A stretch of DNA of 64,000 bases from Agromyces hippuratus (GTDB taxonomy: Bacteria; Actinomycetota; Actinomycetes; Actinomycetales; Microbacteriaceae), in contig NZ_JACCFI010000001.1 in assembly GCF_013410355.1 (NCBI RefSeq), positions 2,666,001 to 2,730,000 of the forward strand, given 5' to 3'. The translations under genes and the position numbers were made by a program. The notes below the pieces were generated by a model. It ran no database searches. It saw nothing but the letters and a program-made list of their open reading frames with translations, and was not told the origin of the DNA. Of this stretch, positions 40,287 through 49,900 are shown one piece after another; the first letter of the stretch is position 1; the number at the start of each line of letters is the position of its first letter.

Positions 40287-41447
40287 TCAGCGGCGCACGA
40301 ACTCCCGCACGAAGTCCTCGTCGACGCTCACGCCGAGGCCGGGCCCCGTCGGCACCGTGAAGTCACCGTTGGGCGCGACCTCGAGCGGGGTCGTGAGGAT
40401 CCGGTTCGCGACCGGCAGGGTGAGCGGCTGGTACTCGAAGGCGAGGAGCGACGGCGAGCTCGCGGCGACGTGGAGGCCGGCGGCCATCGCGATGCCGAAC
40501 GCGGCGGAGTGATGCGGTGCCACCTGCGCGTGGAAGGCGTCGGCGATGGCCGCGATCGCGATGCCCTCGGTGATGCCCGTGCGGCCGATGTCGGGCTGGG
40601 TCAGGCCGACTGCCCGGCGTGCCAGCCAGTCGGTGAACTCGAATCGGCTGCGCATCGCCTCGCCGACTGCGACGGGGGTCTCGATGGATGCCGCGAGGTC
40701 GCGGTGGCCCTCGACGTCTTCGGGAGCGAGCGGCGCCTCGAAGAACCAGGCGTGGCGTTCGTCGAGTTCGCGGCCGAGGGCCTTCGCCTCGCCGAGGCGG
40801 TAGCTCCAGTGCGCGTCGAGTGCGACCTGCAGGTCGGGGTGCGCGCCGTTGACGGCATCGAAGGTCGCGAGGTCGGTGCGGAGGTCGGTGCCGAGGTGCA
40901 TCTTGAACCGGCGCACGCCGGCTTCGACGAGCACGGCGGTCTTCTCGGCGATCTCGGCGTCGTCGGCGCCGCGCACGCCCGACACGTAGGTCGGCAGCAC
41001 GTCGGCGAACCGCCCGCCCGCGAGCTCGGAAACCGAGAGCCCGGTCGCCTTGCCCCAGAGGTCCCACAGCGCGATGTCGACGGCGGCCATGGCGTCGGCC
41101 TGGTGCCCCGTGAGGTGCCCGCGCTCGCGCATCGACTCCGACATCCGGTGCCAGAGGGTGCGCACCGAGCGCGGGTCCTCACCGATGATGAGCGGAGTGA
41201 GCAGGTGGTCGACGATCGCCGCCGCGACCTCGGGGGCGACGGGCGCGAGGCCCTCGCCCCAGCCCACCAGGCCGTCGTCGGTCTCGATCTTCACGATGAG
41301 CGTCTCGTAGCCGGGGGAGTAGAGGCTCCGCCACGGCGGCCGGATCATGTAGCCGCGGTGCTCGACCGCCGCCTCGCCCGCGTAGGAGTCTTCGGCATCC
41401 TCCTTCGAGATGAAGAGGGGGAACGTTTGGACGCGCGCGATTCTCAC
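40287..41447 (-). CDS. Enolase-superfamily acid-sugar dehydratase (mandelate racemase type)
   Basis: A 386-residue barrel enzyme that likely dehydrates an aldonate to a 2-keto-3-deoxy acid. Metal ligands: the aspartate in VALDAHWSY, glutamate in FFEAPL and glutamate in AVGEAMRS. The His-Asp dyad of the mandelate racemase subgroup is present as TQPDIGRTG and VAPHHS. The second-strand motif reads FKMHLG, that is KxH, where many relatives have KxK. GGAG lies before the GTG at 41447. It is followed by the sulfatase gene on the same strand and preceded by IclR. The sugar acid is not assignable by eye. Confidence 0.85.
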   Translation of the reverse strand: MRIARVQTFPLFISKEDAEDSYAGEAAVEHRGYMIRPPWRSLYSPGYETLIVKIETDDGLVGWGEGLAPVAPEVAAAIVDHLLTPLIIGEDPRSVRTLWHRMSESMRERGHLTGHQADAMAAVDIALWDLWGKATGLSVSELAGGRFADVLPTYVSGVRGADDAEIAEKTAVLVEAGVRRFKMHLGTDLRTDLATFDAVNGAHPDLQVALDAHWSYRLGEAKALGRELDERHAWFFEAPLAPEDVEGHRDLAASIETPVAVGEAMRSRFEFTDWLARRAVGLTQPDIGRTGITEGIAIAAIADAFHAQVAPHHSAAFGIAMAAGLHVAASSPSLLAFEYQPLTLPVANRILTTPLEVAPNGDFTVPTGPGLGVSVDEDFVREFVRR

Positions 41448-41551
41448 AGGGTCTCCAGTGACGAGAGGGATCGAGAACGCCGCCGACGGATGCCGCGGCG
41501 TGGGGGTTCAGGCTGGGGGCGGTGTGCCGCGAACGCCGTCGCGGCGGGGGC

Positions 41552-42355
41552 TCAGAGGGACGCGAACGCCGTCGCGGAGTGGGAGGCGCTGTAGCCGAGG
41601 GCGACGGAGATCTCGTCGGCTGCCTCGATCACCTGCAGCGCGATCTCCTGGTGGGGGGCCTGCAGGTCGAGCACCGAGAGCGGTCCGCTCGCGGACAGGC
41701 CGGCGACGATCTCGCCCGCGCGGTCGCGGATGGGTGCGGCGATGCACGCCCGTCCGAAGGCGAGTTCCTCGATCTCGGTCGCGTAGCCGCGGCTGCGGGT
41801 CTCGTCGAGGGCGACCTGCATGGCGTCGCGATCGACGATGGTGTGCGGCGTGTACCGCTGCGGCGTGTTCTCGAAGTACTCGTCGACGCGCTTGGCGGGC
41901 ATGCCCGACAGCAGCGCCTTGCCGAGTCCGGTTGCGTGCAGCGGTGCGGTGCGGCCAGCCATCGCGAACGACTTCGGTGCGAGCGCGCCCTCGAAGTTGC
42001 AGAGGTAGGTGAACGTGAAGCCGCTGAGCTCGGCGACGTTGACGCCGATGCCGAGCCGGTGCGCGAGGTTCTGGGCGATCTGTCGCGAGGCGCGGAAGAT
42101 CGGGGAGCCGTTGAGTGCGATCGTGCCGAGGGAGACGGCGGCCGGGCCGAGCCGGTAGAGGCCCGTACGGTCGTCCTGCACGACGAACCGCATGCGGTCG
42201 AGCGCCGACATCATGCGCGACACGGTGGACTGGCCGAGTCCGGTGAGCGCGCAGAGCTCCGACACTCGGAGCTCGCCCGACTCCTCGGTGAAACAGGCGA
42301 GCAGGGACATGGCCCGTTCGACCGTCTGTGTGCCGCCGACCGATTCCGATGCCAT
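41552..42355 (-). CDS. IclR family transcriptional regulator
   Basis: A 267-residue regulator: a winged-helix domain (TQTVERAMSLLACFTEESGELRVSELCALTGLGQSTVSRMMSALD) followed by the IclR effector domain (LAHRLGIGVNVAEL, HATGLGKALLSGMP, RSRGYATEIEELAFGRACIAAPIRD). It is divergent from the ABC importer operon with an AT-rich regulatory region between, and downstream on its own strand lie the dehydratase and sulfatase genes, so it is the probable local sugar regulator. The effector is unknown. Its last 17 bases of coding sequence near the stop are repeated 33 bases further on. Confidence 0.9.
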   Translation of the reverse strand: MASESVGGTQTVERAMSLLACFTEESGELRVSELCALTGLGQSTVSRMMSALDRMRFVVQDDRTGLYRLGPAAVSLGTIALNGSPIFRASRQIAQNLAHRLGIGVNVAELSGFTFTYLCNFEGALAPKSFAMAGRTAPLHATGLGKALLSGMPAKRVDEYFENTPQRYTPHTIVDRDAMQVALDETRSRGYATEIEELAFGRACIAAPIRDRAGEIVAGLSASGPLSVLDLQAPHQEIALQVIEAADEISVALGYSASHSATAFASL

Positions 42356-42429
42356 CGGGACTCCTTCTCAATGCAGTTGCCGCGCGTCGTTGCATACCCG
42401 CTCGGGCTGCGCCATTGCCGTCAGTGTAG

Positions 42430-42510
42430 TGAGCGGAATCGGCCGAGGCAATCCAAATATGGGTGAGTTATGCATTTTGTGGATTTCGAATCCGCATTGT
42501 GGTTTACTGG
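42430..42510. promoter_or_regulatory. AT-rich divergent control region of iclR and the ABC importer
   Basis: An unusually AT-rich stretch for this genome. It includes the inverted repeat GGATT-TCG-AATCC (42481-42493) and direct repeats GCATTTTGTGG / GCATTGTGG flanking it. TTGTGG followed at promoter spacing by TGGTTTACT could serve the importer operon. IclR binding here is an inference from the divergent layout. Confidence 0.55.
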
Positions 42511-42592
42511 CCGCACGTCAGCGTTGACGACTTGTGACGACGACGCACAGGGGCCCTGATGAAGGGTCGCCACCTCTCGGGAAGTGAACGCA

Positions 42593-43528
42593 ATGCAGCA
42601 AGCCATACTCGACCGGCCCGCGACACGCGAGACGACCGAGCCGCGATCCGGGCGGCGAACGACACTGGGCGCGAAGGATCGCACCTTCGGATTCATGATC
42701 GCACTCCCCGCGGTCCTGCTCTTCCTCGTGATCGCCATCTATCCGCTCATCTCGAGCATCGGCACGAGTCTCTACGACCAGTCGCTGCTGCGCCCCGATC
42801 GCACCTTCGTCGGCTTCGACAACTACACGGCGATCTTCGGCGAGTTCATGGCGCGCCTCGGCACGACGCTCACCTTCGCGACGCTCGCGACGATCTTCCC
42901 CGTGCTCCTCGGCGTGGCCCTCGCCGTGCTCCTGAACGCACGCATCCGCGGACGCAACATCCTGCGCGGCACCCTCATGCTGCCGTGGCTCCTGCCCGGC
43001 GTCGTCGTCTCGTTCCTCTGGGCGTGGATCTTCAACGACAGCTACGGCGTGCTGAACCACCTGCTGACCATGGTGGGCCTGCCCGAGGTGAGCATGCTCG
43101 GCAACCCCACCGGGGCGATGGCGGCGGTCGTCATCGCGAAGACGTGGCACTCGTTCCCCTGGATCATGGTCGTCGCGCTCTCGGTGCTGCAAACGCTGCC
43201 GGCCGAGCAGCTCGAGGCCGCGACGATCGACGGGGCGACGCGCTCGCAGCGCTTCCGCTACATCTCGCTGCCGCACATCGTGGGCCCCGTCGCGCTCGTG
43301 GCGACCCTCGAGTTCATCTACAACTTCGGCAACTTCGACACGATCTTCGTGATGACGGGCGGCGGGCCCGGGGACTCGACCACGACGCTCGCCGTCAGCC
43401 TCTATCAACTCGCGTTCGGCAGCTACGAGCTCGGCAAGGCATCCGCAATGGGTGTGCTCTGGCTCATCCTCCTCGCGATCATCTCGAGCGCATACCTGCT
43501 GCTCAACCGACGTCTGGAGAAGCGATGA
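42593..43528 (+). CDS. ABC sugar transporter permease 1 (MalF/UgpA type)
   Basis: A 311-residue inner-membrane subunit with six membrane segments. The coupling motif with the ATPase is EQLEAATIDGATRSQRFRYISLPHI (EAA loop). A sugar-importer style N-terminus, FGFMIALPAVLLFLVIAIYPL, and the periplasmic FVGFDNYTAIF follow. The ATG at 42593 is preferred to a GTG at 42584 because GGGAAG then lies 8 bases upstream. Its stop overlaps the next permease start (ATGA). No ATPase gene is present in this operon. Confidence 0.9.
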   Translation: MQQAILDRPATRETTEPRSGRRTTLGAKDRTFGFMIALPAVLLFLVIAIYPLISSIGTSLYDQSLLRPDRTFVGFDNYTAIFGEFMARLGTTLTFATLATIFPVLLGVALAVLLNARIRGRNILRGTLMLPWLLPGVVVSFLWAWIFNDSYGVLNHLLTMVGLPEVSMLGNPTGAMAAVVIAKTWHSFPWIMVVALSVLQTLPAEQLEAATIDGATRSQRFRYISLPHIVGPVALVATLEFIYNFGNFDTIFVMTGGGPGDSTTTLAVSLYQLAFGSYELGKASAMGVLWLILLAIISSAYLLLNRRLEKR

Positions 43529-44382
43529 GTCACGGCCGCGACATCGGAGAGGCGATCGTTCGCCCGAGACTGTCGATCCCGGGGCGTATCGGACTCATCC
43601 TCCTCGCCCTCTTCGGGCTGCTGCCGGTCTACTGGCTGACGGCGACGGCGTTCATGAAGAAGGAGGCCGTCTTCGCGCTCGACCGGCCGCTCTTCCCGGT
43701 CGACCCGACGCTCGAGAACTTCATCGGGTTCTTCCAGAACGATCTGCTGCTGCAGAACCTCAAGAACAGTTTCATCGTCTCGACCGGCACGGCCGTGCTC
43801 GCCGTGCTCGTGGGCGCCTTCATGGCCTACTCGCTCTCGAAGTTCCGCTATTCGGGGCGCAACGCGATCATGTTCATGTTCCTCATCGGGCAGCTCATCC
43901 CGGGCGCTCTGCTGCTCATCTCGCTGTACCTGATGCTGAGCTCGGTGAACCTGCTCTACACCTACACGGCGCTCATCATCTCGTTCACCACGTTCACGTT
44001 GCCACTCGTGGTCTTCCTGCTGAAGGGCATCATCGACGGCCTGCCCGACGACATCCTCGAAGCCGCGAAGGTCGATGGGCTCTCGCGCGTCTCGACGATG
44101 TTCCAGATCGTCTTCCCGCTCATCGTGCCCGGCCTCATCACGGCGGCGATGTTCGCCTTCATGCGCGGCTGGAGCGACCTGCTCTTCGCGCTCACGCTCG
44201 CGGGGCCCGACAATCAGACGCTGCCTGCCGGCCTCACCCAGGCGTTCATCCGCGACGGCACGGCCGATTGGCCGGCACTCATGGCGGCATCCCTCATCAC
44301 GTCGCTGCCGCTCTGCATCATCTTCATCCTCCTCCAGCGCTACTTCGTCTCCGGCCTCGCGTCGGGGGCGGTGAAGGGGTAG
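43525..44382 (+). CDS. ABC sugar transporter permease 2 (MalG/UgpE type)
   Basis: A 285-residue permease with six membrane segments and the EAA motif DDILEAAKVDGLSRVSTMFQIVFPLIVPG. It begins in the stop of the first permease and is followed by the binding-protein gene after 54 bases. It pairs with permease 1 to form the channel; the MsiK-like multiplex ATPase that such importers share in actinobacteria must be encoded elsewhere. Confidence 0.9.
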   Translation: MSHGRDIGEAIVRPRLSIPGRIGLILLALFGLLPVYWLTATAFMKKEAVFALDRPLFPVDPTLENFIGFFQNDLLLQNLKNSFIVSTGTAVLAVLVGAFMAYSLSKFRYSGRNAIMFMFLIGQLIPGALLLISLYLMLSSVNLLYTYTALIISFTTFTLPLVVFLLKGIIDGLPDDILEAAKVDGLSRVSTMFQIVFPLIVPGLITAAMFAFMRGWSDLLFALTLAGPDNQTLPAGLTQAFIRDGTADWPALMAASLITSLPLCIIFILLQRYFVSGLASGAVKG

Positions 44383-44436
44383 CCCGTGATCCACCGAACC
44401 GCATCGAACCCACACCCCGACGAAGGAGCAGTCCCC

Positions 44437-45744
44437 ATGAACATCTCGACCTCGCAGCTCAGCCGCCGCGCCTTCATCGGCGGAGGCACTGCATTCGCCG
44501 CGTTCGGCGCACTCGCCCTCGCGGGCTGCGCCACCCCGGCGGCGCCGGGAGCCACTGCCGGCGCCAACGCCGCGACCAAGGCCAAGACGATCAACTTCTA
44601 CGGCAACTCGCTCGGCGAGGAGGCCCTGAAGCCCGCCTGGCAGGCCGTGCTCGACGACTTCTCCGCCGAGGAGGGCGTCACGGTCTCGCCCGTCATCTAC
44701 CCCTACGACCAGGCGGCGACCCAGCTCGCCCTCACCGGTCGCGCCGGCAAGCTCCTGGGCGTCGGGCAGTCGGGCGGATGGCAGGTGCTCACGCCGATGA
44801 ACGTGCTCGCCGACCTCACCGACCTCGCCAAGGGGCTCGGCATCCCGCAGGGCGTGCTCGACTCCTACACGATGGACGGCAAGCTCCTCGTGATGCCGCT
44901 CACCGCCGCCGGCATCGGCATCATCACGAACGGCGAGATCGCCAAGAGCGTCGGCATCAAGTCGGGCATGACGATCGAGCAGTTCGCGACCGCGCTCGAG
45001 AAGATCAAGTCGCAGGACTCCTCCCTGATCCCGTACGCGGCGGTCACGAAGAACCCCGACCTGAAGGACGCCACGCACTGGATGTGGGGCTTCGGCAGCC
45101 CGGTCGTCACCGACGACTTCGAGTGCACGATCGGCGACAAGGAGAGCGTGAAGGCGATCACCTGGTACAAGTCGCTGCAGGATGAGGGCCTGACCCAGGC
45201 GAACGTGGCCCGCGCCGACGCGCGCATCCTGTTCGCGAGCGGCCGCGCGGCCCTTTACGACGATGCACCACTCGCCTCGACCTTCGTGAAGACCAACGGA
45301 GCCGCCCAGAACATCATCGACAACATCGGCGCGATCTCCCGGCCCACCGCCGGCGGCAAGGAGTCGTACAACCGCGCATGGGGCAGCGGCCTCTTCGCGA
45401 GTGCAGGCGAAGGCGAGCTCACGAGCCGCGACTTCATCACCTACGCGGCGACGAACGTCGAGGCCGCGACGGCCTTCTACAAGCAGTCGGCCGTGGCGCC
45501 GGCCGCGAAGTCGGTCGCCGACCAGATCCCCGAGCTGGCCGCCGACAAGTTCCAGAACGCGTTCCGCACCGAGGTCTCCGAGCATGCACGCGGCGCCGCG
45601 TGGGACCGCGTGCCCGTGACCGCGCAGATCGACACCGCGATCGGCGCGGGTGTCGCGAACATCCTCGCGGGCCAGGTCGACGTGCAGTCCGGCCTCAACT
45701 CCCTGAAGAAGGAAGTGCAGGACCTGCTCGACGCGAACGCGTGA
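44437..45744 (+). CDS. Extracellular solute-binding lipoprotein, family 1 (sugar)
   Basis: A 435-residue substrate receptor of the ABC importer. The N-terminus has a Tat-like RR motif (SRRAFIGGG) and a lipobox LALAGC, so it is exported and lipid-anchored. The mature part has the two-lobed family 1 fold (INFYGNSLGEEALKPAWQAVLDDF, DDAPLASTFVKTNG). GAAGGAG precedes the ATG at 44437. Spacing after the permeases suits one operon, closed by the hairpin at 45753-45788. The ligand is probably an oligosaccharide released by the secreted proteins of this locus. Confidence 0.9.
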   Translation: MNISTSQLSRRAFIGGGTAFAAFGALALAGCATPAAPGATAGANAATKAKTINFYGNSLGEEALKPAWQAVLDDFSAEEGVTVSPVIYPYDQAATQLALTGRAGKLLGVGQSGGWQVLTPMNVLADLTDLAKGLGIPQGVLDSYTMDGKLLVMPLTAAGIGIITNGEIAKSVGIKSGMTIEQFATALEKIKSQDSSLIPYAAVTKNPDLKDATHWMWGFGSPVVTDDFECTIGDKESVKAITWYKSLQDEGLTQANVARADARILFASGRAALYDDAPLASTFVKTNGAAQNIIDNIGAISRPTAGGKESYNRAWGSGLFASAGEGELTSRDFITYAATNVEAATAFYKQSAVAPAAKSVADQIPELAADKFQNAFRTEVSEHARGAAWDRVPVTAQIDTAIGAGVANILAGQVDVQSGLNSLKKEVQDLLDANA

Positions 45745-45752
45745 GCACCATC

Positions 45753-45788
45753 GCCGGCCGCCTGCGGAGGGACCCGCAGGCGGCCGGC
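45753..45788 (+). terminator. Terminator of the ABC importer operon
   Basis: A perfect 15-bp stem (GCCGGCCGCCTGCGG with its complement) and loop AGGGAC, 8 bases after the binding-protein stop. Confidence 0.85.
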
Positions 45789-45800
45789 GTTCGGCGCGCC

Positions 45801-45831
45801 CCGGGGCATCCGCTCGACCCGGATGCCCCGG
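45801..45831 (-). terminator. Terminator of the convergent esterase gene
   Basis: CCGGGGCATCCG (45801-45812) pairs with CGGATGCCCCGG (45820-45831), 7-base loop, 13 bases beyond the esterase stop on the minus strand. It carries the enriched GCATCC word in both arms. Confidence 0.7.
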
Positions 45832-45844
45832 TCGGCTGCAGTGC

Positions 45845-46810
45845 TCAGGCGAAGTGGTCGTCGGGGAGCGCGAAGAAGTCGGTGGCGCCCTGCCGCGACA
45901 TCCGTTCGCCGACCGCCGCAATGGGCCCGTCGAGGTGCCCGTTCGGTCGCACGGTGAGGCGCTTCGGGCCGGTGAGCGCGTGGAAGACGGCGAACTGCCC
46001 CCGCGGGTCGACGGCGGGGTCGAGCACCGCCGCTGCCACATGCACGGGGATGCGGACGCGCTGGGCCGCCACGGCGGCGTCGAAGTAGCCGAGCACGTGG
46101 CCCACCTCTGGGTGGTTGACGAGATGCCGGCGCACGGCCTCGCCGCTGCCGGTGCACTGCCGGGTGAGGCGGATCGCATGGTGCCCGAAGCTCGGCACGT
46201 CGAGCGAGGCGCGCCGGAAGCGGTCGTCCCACGGGAGCGCCATCGCGCCGATGCCGCCGCCGAAGCTGCCGCCGCTGAAGTCGAGCGCCCCGGCGACGGC
46301 GGGGGCGGCGTCGAGCAGCACGGTCGCGGCGCGCCAGACGTCGGCGGCGGCGAAGCGGTGCGAGTACGTGTCGCGGTGCGCGATGCCCGCGAGCACATGC
46401 TCGTCGGGGAGCGCCGGGAAGCGACTCGAGGTGTTCGGCGCCGTGCCCGGTGCGGCGGGGAAGATCGCGGCCGTGTCCGCGGGCACCTGGTCGGGGTCGG
46501 GCGCTGCGCGGCCGCCGTAGCCGTGTCCGATCACGAGTCCGCGGCGCACGACGGCGGCGACGCGCGGCACCATCAGGAACGCCACGGTCGGCTCAGCGGC
46601 CGAAGACGCGAACCGGATCTCCGTCACGTGGTGCGCCTCGGTGGCGTCGAGGTCGCGCACGCGCTCCCAGGCGACGGGTCCGGTGCCGAACTCCTCGAAC
46701 GTGCCTCGCCAGAACTCGTCGAAGTCGGCGGGTTCCTCCGGCCGCCCTGCCGGCGTCAGCAGCGCGGTCAGCGAGTACTCGGTCAGTTCCTCTGGTCGGT
46801 TCGGGGTCAC
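45845..46810 (-). CDS. Acetyl-xylan esterase-like alpha/beta hydrolase (CE7 type)
   Basis: A 321-residue serine esterase. The nucleophile is in DFSGGSFGGGIGA, the aspartate in AAVLDPAVDPRGQF and the histidine in NGHLDGP. These and the start EYSLTALLTPAGRPEEPADFDEFWRGTF are typical of CE7 cephalosporin-C/acetyl-xylan deacetylases, though HGYGGR replaces the usual RGQGxS pattern. It has no signal peptide, so it would deacetylate sugars after uptake. GAGAGGAA lies 6 bases before the GTG start. It converges with the importer operon and is divergent from the large exported protein. Confidence 0.8.
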   Translation of the reverse strand: MTPNRPEELTEYSLTALLTPAGRPEEPADFDEFWRGTFEEFGTGPVAWERVRDLDATEAHHVTEIRFASSAAEPTVAFLMVPRVAAVVRRGLVIGHGYGGRAAPDPDQVPADTAAIFPAAPGTAPNTSSRFPALPDEHVLAGIAHRDTYSHRFAAADVWRAATVLLDAAPAVAGALDFSGGSFGGGIGAMALPWDDRFRRASLDVPSFGHHAIRLTRQCTGSGEAVRRHLVNHPEVGHVLGYFDAAVAAQRVRIPVHVAAAVLDPAVDPRGQFAVFHALTGPKRLTVRPNGHLDGPIAAVGERMSRQGATDFFALPDDHFA

Positions 46811-46872
46811 CGCGTGTTCCTCTCAGGACGAGTGCATGGTCGACGCTACCGGCGCCGCTGGCCGCATAGCCA

Positions 46873-46901
46873 TTGACACTGTCGCATATCGCATGCATCA
46901 T
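46873..46901 (+). promoter_or_regulatory. Leaderless promoter of the large Tat-exported protein
   Basis: TTGACA (46873-46878), 17-base spacer, CATCAT (46896-46901), and the ATG 7 bases later at 46909, with no ribosome-binding site. The spacer/-10 region has ATGCA-TCATG-TGCAT, a possible operator. Confidence 0.6.
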
Positions 46902-46908
46902 GTGCATC

Positions 46909-49900
46909 ATGGATTCAACGAAGAAGCCGGAAATCAACGACGAAGCAGGGGTCGCCCACGGCCAGGGGCTGTGGAGCCGGCGTTCGGCGCTGCAGCTGCT
47001 GCTGGCCGCGGGCGTGCTTCCGGCGGTCCTCGGCGCCGATGCCGCTCCTGCCGCGGCGGACCCCGGCTTCAGCGGCGTGAACGGCTCGTATGCCGACGCC
47101 CTGCGCCGGTTGGAGAAGCCCGAGCTGTCGTTCACCCGCGTGGCCCAGCTCGTCGGGCGCAAGCACCGGATGACCTTCTTCCAGGCCAGTTGGGACGGCG
47201 GCGAGACGATCGTGCGCGATCTCGAGATCAAGCACGACGGCCGGTGGCTGTCGCTGACCGACCCCGAGCACCGCTTCGACGAGCAGTGGGTCGTGCTGGC
47301 CGGCACGCTGCCCTCGGGCAGTGCGCCCGAGCTGTACGGGCCGCTGCAGCCGGCCTGGCTGGGCTTCACCTCGTTCCGGCGACTCAGCTCGAAGGCGATC
47401 GAACTGCGCACCAGCACCGACGACGTGGAGCTCATCGTCAACTGGCGGCTCGACGGCGATCACCCCGAGGCGCACTACGTGCTGCGGGCCAAGAAGGCCG
47501 GCGACTACCTCGTCGGCTACCAGAGCCAGGACGCCAAGCAGCTCGACGACCTCGACGAGGTGCTGTGCGGGTCGTACCAGCACGCACTCTCGGTGGTCGA
47601 CGGCTCGGCCCCCCTCGGCGCATGGGAGCTGTTCGCGCCGATGGCGCTCACCCAGTACTCCGTCGCCGACGTCGCCGTCACCTCGGGGGTCTACCTGCCC
47701 GCCGAGGTGGCCGAGTTCGTGCACGAGCGCCAGCTGATGTCCGATCGGCAGCCCTACGGGATGAGCCTGCGCAACGACAGCCTCGACCTCGTGCCGAGCA
47801 TCTACGCGCCGCAGCCGGGGCTGCGTACCGCCATGGCGGCCGGTGATCGGCGCGGCTTCGCCTTCGGCCTGGCGGCCCGCGCCGGCACGCTCTACGAGAC
47901 GTACACCGAACTGTGCCGGGGCGAGTACGGGCTGAAGGCCTACCGACGCAACGTCTACGACCGCTCGCTGACCGATGCCGTGCACGCCATGACCGAGCTC
48001 ATCGCGATCGAGCCCGACGGCGACGACTCGGTCGACTACATCCCCTCGTACTCCGGCTGGTGGAACCGCGGCAAGGGCTTCGTCGATGTGGAGAACGAGG
48101 ACGCGGTGCGCACCGCGGCCAGCGGCGTGCTGCTCTCGGCCCACTACCTGACCGGCACCGCCGACGGCACCCTCTACGACCGACGCGCGCGGCCGGCGAT
48201 CGAGTACCAGCTGTCGCGCAAGGGGATCGGGCACTCGCCCGTCATCGGCGGCTCGGTCTACAACGACAAGACGCAGTACCGGATCGGTCGGATCCCCACC
48301 GACGCGGTGAACCTGGCGGCGCTCTCGCAACTCACCCATGGCCGCAACGCGGGAATCCAGCGGCTCGCCGTGCAGGCCACCAAGGCCGGGGTCGTCGGGC
48401 AGAGCCGAGCACCGTTCGCGACCGCACTGGCGACCTACCAGGTCACCGGGGACCCGGCCTACCTGGCCGAGGCGACGCTGATCGGCAAGCGCTACGTGCA
48501 GGAGGAGATCCTCACGCCGTACCGCGGCAACGGGCAGCCGCCCGGTGGATTCGCCTACAGCTTCTCGAAGTACTGGGTCGATCTGCTGGTGCTGTTCGAG
48601 CTCACGGGCGAGGCCGAGTTCCTCGAGGGGGCGCACCGGGAGGCGCAGCGATTCATCACCCAGACCGCGGTGCGGCCGGTGCCCGACACGACGGTCACGG
48701 TGCCCGAGGGCCATGTGGTCATGCAGCAGTACGACTGGGAGTCGCGGACCTCCCTCCCGTCGTACCCGAACACCGAGGTCGCGCCCGAGACCGTGCCCGC
48801 CTGGTACGTCTCCGCGACCGGCCTCACCTTCGAGGCGCTGTCGTCGTTCAAGCTCGGGACCAGTTCGCTGACCGATCCGGGCGGCGGCTACGTGTTCAAC
48901 CCGTGCTGGGCCGGCGCCCTGCTCCGGCTGGCCCATCATGCCGGCGACCCGTTGCTGGCCGACGTCGCGCACAACATGGTCATCGGCCGGTTCACCACCT
49001 ACCCCGGCTACTACAGCCGCCAATTCCAGGTCGCGCAGATGAAGCCCGACTTCGCCACGAGCGGCCCGGTCGCCATCACCGGGTACTACTTCCACCACGC
49101 ACCCGCCCAGCTCGGGCTCGCGATGGACTACCTGATCAACGAGAGCTTCTACCGCAGTGCCGGCAGGATCGACTTCCCGCACGTGTTCGAGGCCGACTTC
49201 GCCTACTTCAAGTACTTCGCCTACGGCCACGCCCCCGGCACCTTCTTCGGCGAGGACGGCGTGTGGCCCTACTTCCCGGCCGGCCTGGTCTCCCTCGACA
49301 ACCCGTTGGTCAACTGGATGGCAGGGGCGGGCAACGACTCCCTGTACGTCAGCCTCACCAATTCGGCGGCCGGCGCGCAGTTCGTGGTCGTCGACCTCAC
49401 CGGTGAGCTGACCGGGCTGACGGGGAGCGATGCGCCGGTCGTCGAGGTCGTGGCCGCCGACGGCACTCGCACGCCGCAGACCGCCGCCGGCGGTCGCATC
49501 AAGGTGCGCGTGCCCGGACACGGGCTGGTCGCACTGGTCGTGAGGGGCGTGACGGTCGAGCGACCGGCACTGCCGTTCGACGACATCGTCGATCGCGGCC
49601 CCGACAGCTTCCACGAGGTCGACACCGATCCGGGCACCGACTACGGCCTCGCTCGTGGCGTGCTGCTGGTGCGCCCCGACCGCCCCGGCTACGACGCCTA
49701 CGTGCAGATCGACACGGAGGAGCCGGCCAGGCTCAGCTACCGGATCGGCGACGGGCCAGCACAGGACGCGCCGGCGAAGGGCTACCCGTACGAGTGGACG
49801 ATCCCCGTCGATTCGTCGGCCGACGCGTTCAGCTACACGATCAGCGTCGGCTCGGCGACCACCGAGGAGGCCACGCTGCGTCTGCCGAACCGCATCAGCG

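Noticed and set aside
46873..46908. TTG start at 46873 for the large exported protein
   Set aside because: That TTG is the first codon of the -35 box TTGACA; the ATG at 46909 follows the -10 box and begins directly ahead of the Tat signal.
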